Part shown: positions 1-5,958 of the stretch, piece by piece | Layout of the letters: each line of letters starts with the position of its first letter | Numbering within the stretch: the stretch's first letter is position 1 | NCBI GenBank assembly: GCA_000438355.1 | Contig: FR901467.1 | Span: forward strand, 14,853 to 32,417 | Source: Clostridium sp. CAG:273 | GTDB lineage: Bacteria > Bacillota > Clostridia > TANB77 > CAG-508 | Reading direction: 5' to 3' | DNA: 17,565 nt | Position numbers and translations under genes: made by a program | The notes under the pieces: model-generated | Database searches by the model: none | Told to the model about the DNA's origin: nothing | Seen by the model: the letters and a program-made list of their open reading frames with translations, nothing else

Positions 1-35
1 CTTTTTTTATTTAAAATCTTTTTAAAATCAAAAAA

Positions 36-74
36 GGTCATCATATATCAATCCTTTCAAAATATATGATAACC
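36..74. terminator. Bidirectional intrinsic terminator closing the pilus locus
   Basis: Arms 36-48 and 62-74 pair over 13 positions with one C/A mismatch (39/71), leaving a 13-base loop. An A-run (30-35) lies on the left and a T-run (76-82, then 84-90) on the right, so either strand reads hairpin followed by U-tract. On the minus strand it would end the pilin operon about 210 bases after its last stop codon. The region 75-287 is extremely AT-rich and I see no gene in it. Confidence 0.65.
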
Positions 75-287
75 ATTTTTTTATTTTTTTAAACAATTAA
101 AAATCTTTAAATTTTAATTTAATTTAAAAAATTATTTTATTTATTAAACCTCTATTAATTTTTATGATTTATATTTATTATTTATATTCATTTTCGAGAT
201 TTATTTTTATTTTTAAAATTTTAGTTTTAATAACATTTTAATTTAACTTTCGTAGTCTCTCTATTACTTATAAAATTTATTTTAATT

Positions 288-2081
288 CTAATTTTCATTT
301 AAATAATCATTACTCTTATATAAGTAATATCTTTCTCTTGCTAAAGCACTATAATACATACTTCTTACTTTTCTAAATTTATTATTTTTTGTATTTGAAT
401 CTGAAGCATCAAATATAGGTTCCCCGTTTTCTACTTTTGGGTCTGTAATAATTCCATCTATTATATCTTCTATATCATATGTACTACTAGAATTTACTAT
501 ACAATTATAACATGCAGTGCAGGTATTATTTTTCTTTAAAATAGGATTATATTTTGCTTGAGGATAGAAATATATATAATTCCCTTCCGAAATTCTTACA
601 GTCTGACGTAAGAAATTTAGATTATAATATGCTTCTTTAAATTGTGTTTGAGGAATTATTGTCATACTACTTGTATCCTTGTTTTCTATTAGCCTATTAC
701 ATCCAGGTTGGTGATACTCTATATTACTACTTCCCTCTTCTTGTGTTGTAATATAAATTGCATCTTTAGCAATATACTCTTCGTTTTTATCATTTGTTAA
801 AATAACGTAATCATTATAATATTTGCTACCTATTGGTAACCCTTGTAAAAAAGATAATACACAAATATGGTTTTGTATTTTATCCCAATCACTTTCTTCT
901 AATACAGGAAGTGCAAATTCATATGTAACTCCTGAATATTCATTATATGAACCAATTGCTGCAGAAAGTGTTGTTTGTATAGTATGTTTTATTGTTACTC
1001 TTCTATTTTCGTCAAATATCGAATTAGATGAAAATGGGTTGTTTGTATTTTTAGTTGTATCAAATATTTTTTCATTTCCTGTTGAACCTTGCAATTCTTC
1101 ATAATCTATTTTGTTACCATTTTCATCAACAGCATATTCTTGTGTTACCCAATCTAATGTAGTATTTACCCATTCACTAAATTCCTTTGCCTCATCAAAA
1201 TATTTATGCGCACCATATTGTCCCAATTCTTGATTTATATAATTTTCTATGTCTCTTTCTGTTTGGGTATTATGTGATATATATGTTTTCTTGTAATTTT
1301 CATATCTAAAATATTTTCCATACTTATTTGCTAAATCTATATTACTTTCTTTATATATTTTCTGACTTTGATAATTTATATATTCATATGTTCCATGTTC
1401 ATAATTATCATTATTATCTTTAGTTGAAAATAATAATTCTTCTGTTAGTACTGTATCTACAATATCTATATCATCATATTTTGAATTATCTCCATCCCAT
1501 GCTTTTGGATTAATTAAGTAACCAGATTTTGTTTCATATTGGTTATTATTTCCTAAACCTTTTCTATAGTAAACTGTTATAAAATTATCTAGTGTATAAT
1601 TTACTATAACTTCTTCAGAACCTTTAACATATCTACAACTATAGTATACATATGGCTTAAGCCCCCATTGATATTGACTATCATTATATTCTTGTACAGC
1701 TCCTTGGCTTGGTAAAACATTTTTATATTTACCATATAAATAATATCCATCGTATAAAGTATATACAAGTGCTGGAACAAATGGCTGTAACATTTCTTTA
1801 GAATATCCTGTAGCATTCATAGTATCTGCTAAAGAGGTAAAAAAAGTATTTGCAGATGCTTCTATATCTCTTATTTTAGAATTACTAATACTTGAATATT
1901 TATTATTTACAGTATTTATCTGAAACGCTGTTACAGCATCATAAGTAGCATCATATAATTTTGATTTATATGATGTTTGTAAAGCTATTGTATCTACTTG
2001 TGTTTGTATATATGTTGAAAGTGCCAAAGAAATAGGCACCATAATTACAACAAATATAACAGCTAAATATTGTATCTTCAT
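288..2081 (-). CDS. Large single-anchor pilus-associated protein with a Cys/His cluster (hypothetical)
   Basis: Last gene of the pilus locus, 597 residues. An N-terminal hydrophobic helix (about residues 5-23) is followed by a long Tyr/Asn-rich region expected outside the membrane. The helix and the following residues (TQVDTIALQTSYKSKLYDAT) resemble TadE/TadG-type minor subunits: one anchor, then an amphipathic helix. I do not recognise the ectodomain. It carries Y-H-x-P-G-C at 456-461 and a C-x-x-C-x-x-C cluster at 521-527, the spacing of a small metal-binding site. The start codon overlaps the upstream stop by one base (TAATG), so translation is probably coupled. Its size suggests a tip or minor subunit or an anchor rather than a repeating pilin; this is inference. 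Confidence 0.8.
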   Translation of the reverse strand: MKIQYLAVIFVVIMVPISLALSTYIQTQVDTIALQTSYKSKLYDATYDAVTAFQINTVNNKYSSISNSKIRDIEASANTFFTSLADTMNATGYSKEMLQPFVPALVYTLYDGYYLYGKYKNVLPSQGAVQEYNDSQYQWGLKPYVYYSCRYVKGSEEVIVNYTLDNFITVYYRKGLGNNNQYETKSGYLINPKAWDGDNSKYDDIDIVDTVLTEELLFSTKDNNDNYEHGTYEYINYQSQKIYKESNIDLANKYGKYFRYENYKKTYISHNTQTERDIENYINQELGQYGAHKYFDEAKEFSEWVNTTLDWVTQEYAVDENGNKIDYEELQGSTGNEKIFDTTKNTNNPFSSNSIFDENRRVTIKHTIQTTLSAAIGSYNEYSGVTYEFALPVLEESDWDKIQNHICVLSFLQGLPIGSKYYNDYVILTNDKNEEYIAKDAIYITTQEEGSSNIEYHQPGCNRLIENKDTSSMTIIPQTQFKEAYYNLNFLRQTVRISEGNYIYFYPQAKYNPILKKNNTCTACYNCIVNSSSTYDIEDIIDGIITDPKVENGEPIFDASDSNTKNNKFRKVRSMYYSALARERYYLYKSNDYLNEN

Positions 2082-2608
2082 TAATTTCCACTTCCGTTTA
2101 CAGAAACTACACCACCATGTTTAGCAGCTACTTGAGCATTTTCATTTCCAGCAATTTTGTAGAAAAATCCACGCAATTGTTGAGCAATTGTAGTGTTTGT
2201 ATTTTTTACAGTAGTTGAAAACATATCTCCTTCTTTTAGTCTAATATAACCTTTGTCTTCTAATTTGTCCATTATTTGGCTTGTATACTCATTATAGTAT
2301 ATATTTTCACCAATTTTTGTAACTTCTGCTTGTGTTGTTTTCTGTCCGGGATTTTCATCTAAATGCTTAATTTCTAGTTCTACATCAAACGCATTTCCTG
2401 TTGCTGTTATCGTTTGTAAAAATTGTTCATAATCTGAAAGACTAAGTTTACCTGTTGTTCTTACATCATCTACAAATTCTGTAGTTGCTGTTTGTACAGA
2501 TAATTGTGCCATATCATCTGTTCTTTCTGATAAAGCCATTAAAGGAAACACAAACATTAAAATAGCTGCTAAAAATATTGCTATAACAGTTATTAATGTA
2601 TCACCCAT
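2081..2608 (-). CDS. TadE-like minor pilin / membrane-anchored pilus protein
   Basis: 175 residues: a short N-terminus (MGDT), a hydrophobic helix at about residues 5-25, then an extracytoplasmic domain. After the helix come QTATTEFVDDVRTTGKLS and DYEQFLQTI, an amphipathic helix of the kind that follows the anchor in TadE-like proteins. The C-terminus is Gly/Ser-rich (GGVVSVNGSGN). It does not start with the MENA motif of its neighbours. A good ribosome-binding site (GGGAGG, 7-8 bases from ATG) supports the start. It overlaps the next gene by one base, so the two are probably made in a fixed ratio. The family resemblance is from memory of Tad loci, and the exact role is unknown. Confidence 0.75.
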   Translation of the reverse strand: MGDTLITVIAIFLAAILMFVFPLMALSERTDDMAQLSVQTATTEFVDDVRTTGKLSLSDYEQFLQTITATGNAFDVELEIKHLDENPGQKTTQAEVTKIGENIYYNEYTSQIMDKLEDKGYIRLKEGDMFSTTVKNTNTTIAQQLRGFFYKIAGNENAQVAAKHGGVVSVNGSGN

Positions 2609-2642
2609 TTTTATTCCTCCCTTCTATCTATTCTTCATTTTA

Positions 2643-3419
2643 TTATTCATTATCTTCTTTTTGATTTACTATTTGATATACAATTACTCTCTTCTTTTTG
2701 TTTTTTATTGTGTCATCATATGCTCCATGTGTATTTGTCTCTGGTTCATCACTATTTGCGTTTAAATCATAGTTGTACTCTCCCATTAGTTCTCTAAATT
2801 TTTTGTCTCCATATTTATTTATAAAGCCTTTATATTTGTATATTCTTCCATCGTTACTTGGAAATGCAAATTCTCCTCCATTTAAAAAAGCATCTAAATT
2901 TTTCTTAGCATCTTTATTTGCATTACCTGTCCAAGGCTCATGCCTATTTGTTTCTTCATCTAAGTCAAATGCACAAATCTTTAAATCATTAGATTTTACT
3001 CCTAAGTGCGTTTCTAAGCTTCCATCATAATATTTTGAAACTATAGGTGCAATATAATTTCTTGCTGGGTCTGAGCCACTCCATAATGTTGGTTCTGTCA
3101 TTGTTTCGTATAATTCTAATGGTGTTCCATCTGCTTCTAGAAAAATTACAGTATAATTTTCTTTGTAATATCTATATAAAGTTGGAATAACAGTTTCTAT
3201 TCCAACTATTCTGGTTTCTCCAGTAGATATCCATTCTCCTGTTTCGTCATCATATATACCAGCATGGATATAATTATAATATTCAGTTGAATCTTGTCCA
3301 TGTAAAATAACATCAGAAGCTGTCCTTGCTTGCGTAAAGACAGCTATTCCTATTGTTAATGCTAATACAAAGACTATGACTGCAAAAGCCATTTTTAAAG
3401 CGTCTACTGCATTTTCCAT
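2643..3419 (-). CDS. MENA-type pilin-like protein, 258 residues
   Basis: Starts MENAVDALKMAFAVIVFVLAL, the most divergent of four proteins in this locus sharing M-E-N-A-x-x-A-L before a hydrophobic helix (about 10-29). After the helix come an acidic, Tyr-rich ectodomain and a basic C-terminal strand (KKKRVIVYQIV, 241-251). A T-E-P-T-L-W-S-G-S stretch (108-116) and a P-W-T-G-N (162-166) suggest a folded, possibly surface-exposed domain; I recognise no catalytic motif. The AAAGGA ribosome-binding site 8 bases before ATG fixes the start, so no longer leader is missed. It is larger than the 148-residue member and is therefore more likely a minor or capping subunit. Confidence 0.75.
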   Translation of the reverse strand: MENAVDALKMAFAVIVFVLALTIGIAVFTQARTASDVILHGQDSTEYYNYIHAGIYDDETGEWISTGETRIVGIETVIPTLYRYYKENYTVIFLEADGTPLELYETMTEPTLWSGSDPARNYIAPIVSKYYDGSLETHLGVKSNDLKICAFDLDEETNRHEPWTGNANKDAKKNLDAFLNGGEFAFPSNDGRIYKYKGFINKYGDKKFRELMGEYNYDLNANSDEPETNTHGAYDDTIKNKKKRVIVYQIVNQKEDNE

Positions 3420-3455
3420 AATTTAATTCCTTTATTTTTTATAAAATAAACAATA

Positions 3456-3902
3456 TTATTTACTTGTTTTTTCTGTTATACCTACTGCTGTAACATATCC
3501 ACTATCTGGGTCATAAGCAAATGTTATATTATATGTTTTGGCAGAAAGTATTTTTATACCAGATATTCCATCATCAACATCTTCTTTGCTTTCTTCTGAT
3601 GGTGCAGATACTTTTGCATTACTTTCATATTCCTCTTCTGTAGCTATTATAACTTGGCTGGCATCTTCTGCGTTTCTGTTATGTGCTTTGATATTGTTAA
3701 GTAATGTTTTAACTTGTGATCCTTGTTTTGTTCCTTCATATTGTAAAAATTCACGGTTATATGAGTCTACCTTTTGTCCATCTAATTGAGCTCCATCTAA
3801 TGTATCTGCTTCTTGGTTATAAATAAACATACCCAAACCTATAATTAAAATTGCTAATAAAATAGCTCCTGCAATAATTAATGCTTTTGATGCATTTTCC
3901 AT
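3456..3902 (-). CDS. MENASKA-type pilin-like protein, 148 residues (candidate major subunit)
   Basis: The shortest MENASKA protein. MENASKAL is followed by an almost pure Ala/Ile/Leu/Gly helix (8-28), then an extracytoplasmic domain. The conserved core is F-L-Q-Y-E-G-T-K-Q-G-S-Q-V (52-64) leading to L-L-N-N-I (67-71), and the protein ends in a strand after Y-D-P-D-S-G (130-135). Both elements recur in the 232- and 149-residue neighbours. A near-perfect AGGAGG sits 8 bases before the ATG, so the start is secure and there is no prepilin leader. It may have its own promoter (3954-3959). Small size, its own promoter and strong translation signals make it the best guess for the major filament subunit. 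This is inferred; it has none of the G|xxxxE processing motif of Flp pilins. Confidence 0.75.
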   Translation of the reverse strand: MENASKALIIAGAILLAILIIGLGMFIYNQEADTLDGAQLDGQKVDSYNREFLQYEGTKQGSQVKTLLNNIKAHNRNAEDASQVIIATEEEYESNAKVSAPSEESKEDVDDGISGIKILSAKTYNITFAYDPDSGYVTAVGITEKTSK

Positions 3903-3949
3903 AAAAATTTCCTCCTTTAAATTTTACTTTAGTGTTATTTATATAAATT

Positions 3950-3986
3950 TTAGATTATATAGCAAGTTTCAAATTTTATAATCTAA
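3950..3986. promoter_or_regulatory. Inverted repeat containing a candidate -10 for the 148-residue pilin gene
   Basis: A perfect 10-base inverted repeat: 3950-3959 (ttagattata) and 3977-3986 (tataatctaa), spacer 17. The minus-strand -10 candidate TATAAT (3954-3959) lies inside the promoter-proximal arm, with transcription expected to start near 3947 and a leader of about 45 bases before the ATG at 3902. No good -35 is visible (best ATTATA-like at 17 bases). It could be an operator, or a hairpin ending or protecting the upstream transcript. No U-tract follows, so a classical terminator is unlikely. Confidence 0.4.
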
Positions 3987-3999
3987 TACTAATATCATT

Positions 4000-4449
4000 T
4001 TAATAAATTTTCTGTTCAAATGTCAAGCTTTTTACATTTCCAGTTTTTGAATGATAATCTATGTTTGTACAAGTAAAATTGCTTGTCCCATATAATTTAA
4101 TAAAACTGTCCGAGCCTTTATTATATATCTGCTCCATTGTATATGGTGTTTCTATTCTTTTACCATCTTCATCTAAAAAATATATGTATATTTTTATAGA
4201 ATTATCTTCATTTTCTATATAAACATTTGAGTTATCTTTTTCTATGTTGTTTTTCTCATTATTGTCTACAGTTTTGTTTATTATAGAAACTAAAGTTGTA
4301 CCAACAATAGTTTTTTCTTTATAAGTATTATATTCTTTATTATTTATTTGTGCCTGCATTTGCATGTTTCTATAATTTATTACAAAATAAACTACAAAAG
4401 CACATATAATTAATAATATTGAAATTAAAATAATAAGATTTTTCTTCAT
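4000..4449 (-). CDS. Pilin-like ectodomain on a conventional signal anchor, 149 residues
   Basis: It starts MKKNLIILISILLIICAFVV, an ordinary basic N-terminus plus membrane helix (about 4-25), and so lacks the MENASKA start of its flanking genes. The rest resembles them: K-E-Y-N-T-Y-K-E (38-45), then G-T-T-L-V-S-I-I (50-57) and N-N (63-64), matching the core of the 148-residue protein, and a final H-S-K-T-G-N-V-K-S-L-T-F-E-Q-K (133-147), matching the end of the 232-residue protein (V-S-G-R-V-T-K-L-V-Y-E-Q-K). Unlike neighbouring genes it has a well-formed promoter of its own and 93 empty bases before it. It could be an assembly factor, a minor subunit or a diverged copy that acquired a new anchor. 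Function is unknown. Confidence 0.7.
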   Translation of the reverse strand: MKKNLIILISILLIICAFVVYFVINYRNMQMQAQINNKEYNTYKEKTIVGTTLVSIINKTVDNNEKNNIEKDNSNVYIENEDNSIKIYIYFLDEDGKRIETPYTMEQIYNKGSDSFIKLYGTSNFTCTNIDYHSKTGNVKSLTFEQKIY

Positions 4450-4466
4450 ATTTCCTCTATATTTTT

Positions 4467-4495
4467 ATTATATCATTTTAATATTTTTAATGCAA
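4467..4495 (-). promoter_or_regulatory. Promoter of the 149-residue pilin-like gene
   Basis: On the minus strand, -35 TTGCAT (4490-4495), a 17-base spacer ending in TGA, and -10 TATAAT (4467-4472), giving an extended TGnTATAAT element. The expected start near 4460 leaves only about 11 leader bases, which contain GAGG before the ATG at 4449. This is the best-matching sigma-A-type promoter inside the locus. Confidence 0.6.
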
Positions 4496-4542
4496 ACTAT
4501 TTTTTCTATATTTTGCTGCATATTTTTGTTAATTTATATAAT

Positions 4543-5151
4543 TTATTTTTCTATCTTTTTTAAATATTTTTCTACATCTATGACGTCTACATTTACTTCT
4601 CTAACTCTTTGTAATGTATCTGTTACATGCATAAAACTTATTGATTTTATATAATAATATTTGGCTTTCTGATTATTACTTCCTTCTATGAATGTATTAT
4701 TTTGAATTAGGTTAGTAAATTCATTTTCTGTCCAATTTTCTATATTTTTACCTTTTTTAGCTTCATTAATTAGGTTTACTGTTACATACATTTCATTTTC
4801 ATTTGTACTAACATAATTAGGGTCGTCTTCGTAAACTCCATATTTTGAATTACTATCTCTTGCTAGCTTTGCTATTGTAACTACATCTTGCACTGTACAT
4901 AAAATTGGTCCATCGTAATATTTATCTGAATTAATATTATCCGAATTTTTATATGGATTTTCTCTTTGCTCTGTACCATAATACTTAGTAAATTGACTAT
5001 TAAAAGCGTCCATTCTTCTTGCTTCCATTTCTAGATAAACCTCATTACTATAACTTCCAAAAGTAGAAAATAAGTACACAGCAAATGAAATTATCATAAC
5101 ACCAAGTAAAACACTGGCTGCCATTATTAACGCTTTTGATGCATTTTCCAT
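4543..5151 (-). CDS. MENASKA-type pilin-like protein, 202 residues
   Basis: MENASKALIMAASVLLGVMI leads into a membrane helix (about 8-29), then a Tyr/Asn-rich ectodomain. Shared core features are the N-S-Q-F-T-K-Y-Y-G-T-E-Q block (51-62) and a helix C-T-V-Q-D-V-V-T-I-A-K-L (85-96); in its relatives the gap between these is much shorter, so about 20 residues are inserted here (Asn/Asp/Tyr-rich). A lone Cys85 is present. The C-terminus is charged (DVEKYLKKIEK). AGGAGG lies 8 bases before the ATG, and the upstream gene's TAG stop overlaps the A/G run of this site, so the two genes are tightly coupled. It is probably a minor filament subunit, by size and context. Confidence 0.75.
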   Translation of the reverse strand: MENASKALIMAASVLLGVMIISFAVYLFSTFGSYSNEVYLEMEARRMDAFNSQFTKYYGTEQRENPYKNSDNINSDKYYDGPILCTVQDVVTIAKLARDSNSKYGVYEDDPNYVSTNENEMYVTVNLINEAKKGKNIENWTENEFTNLIQNNTFIEGSNNQKAKYYYIKSISFMHVTDTLQRVREVNVDVIDVEKYLKKIEK

Positions 5152-5163
5152 GTATTCTACCTC

Positions 5164-5862
5164 CTATTTTTGTTCATATACAAGTTTTGTTACTCTTCCA
5201 CTTACTTTGTTATAAGTTACTTCTGGTTTTTTAAATCTTATCGTATTTTTAACATCTTTTTGCTCTGCAACCAAAATATTATATTCTTCTGCTTCCTTCT
5301 GGATTAAGTCTAATAACTCATGGTCTACTTCTCCATTATCTTTAGTAGTAAGTATCATTAATTCTTGATACCTCATACTAGCAAGCTGTTGTACTGTATA
5401 TTTGTCTACACCAGTAATTTTTTCTTTACCTTTCTTTTCTACTGCATTGTCTATAGCTTGTTTTGCCTTTGTTATTTCTTCTGCTGAATAAAACCATCCA
5501 TCATCATGTCCTTTAAAAAACACTGTTGTTTCCCAATCTATTGTATTTGTATTATAATGTACATTTAGTTCAATTGGTTCATAACCTTCATTACCATACT
5601 TAGATTCATTTCCACCTGCACGTCTATTATTAAAATCAGTTATTAAATTTGCTAATGATAATATGTCATTTCCTCTTTTGTTACCTTCTATATAGGTATC
5701 TAAATTTGCATAAAAACCTTGCAGTTTATCTTCTATGCTAGCATCTTCTTGTGTTTGTCTTAAATCTGAAAGTTGGTTAAACATAAAAACTAATGCTGCT
5801 ATTACTAATAATGAAATTAGCACACTTCCAGCTATTATTAATGCTTTTGATGCGTTTTCCAT
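5164..5862 (-). CDS. MENASKA-type pilin-like protein, 232 residues
   Basis: First subunit gene after the platform protein. MENASKALIIAGSVLISLLV gives a helix (about 8-28), followed by a predicted amphipathic helix (LRQTQEDASIEDKLQGFYANLD). The shared core is Y-I-E-G-N-K-R-G-N-D-I-L-S-L (57-70). A middle section (about 120-205), rich in charged residues and probably helical, is absent from the shorter relatives. The final strand is V-S-G-R-V-T-K-L-V-Y-E-Q-K (220-232). AGGAGG with 6-base spacing precedes the ATG, excluding a longer leader peptide. The sequence suits a filament subunit with N-terminus inside and C-terminus outside (Lys6 before the helix, acidic after). No cleavage motif of class III prepilins is seen. 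Confidence 0.75.
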   Translation of the reverse strand: MENASKALIIAGSVLISLLVIAALVFMFNQLSDLRQTQEDASIEDKLQGFYANLDTYIEGNKRGNDILSLANLITDFNNRRAGGNESKYGNEGYEPIELNVHYNTNTIDWETTVFFKGHDDGWFYSAEEITKAKQAIDNAVEKKGKEKITGVDKYTVQQLASMRYQELMILTTKDNGEVDHELLDLIQKEAEEYNILVAEQKDVKNTIRFKKPEVTYNKVSGRVTKLVYEQK

Positions 5863-5928
5863 GTTTAACCTCCTTTATATTAAAAACTTTTTAAAATTTA
5901 TTCTAAACATTTTATATTGTTATGTATA

Positions 5929-5958
5929 ATTATAAAGTTGTTGATGTCATGCTATCAA
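5929..5958 (-). promoter_or_regulatory. Candidate internal promoter for the pilin gene cluster
   Basis: On the minus strand, -35 TTGATA (5953-5958), an 18-base spacer and -10 TATAAT (5929-5934). The -35 lies inside the last codons of the platform gene, and its TAA stop (5930-5932) is part of the -10. The predicted start near 5922 gives a leader of about 60 bases to the ATG at 5862. It would let subunits be made in excess of the machinery. Prediction only. Confidence 0.5.

Noticed and set aside
823..1104. Plus-strand open frame of 93 codons opposite the 597-residue gene
   Set aside because: Lies entirely inside a well-supported minus-strand gene, has no ribosome-binding site and no recognisable product. 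The same applies to other opposite-strand frames at 2773-3030, 3538-3789, 5735-5929, 6031-6539, 8840-9162 and 17187-17390.
1604..1816. Minus-strand 70-codon frame inside the 597-residue gene
   Set aside because: Out-of-frame shadow of the real gene, with no family resemblance.
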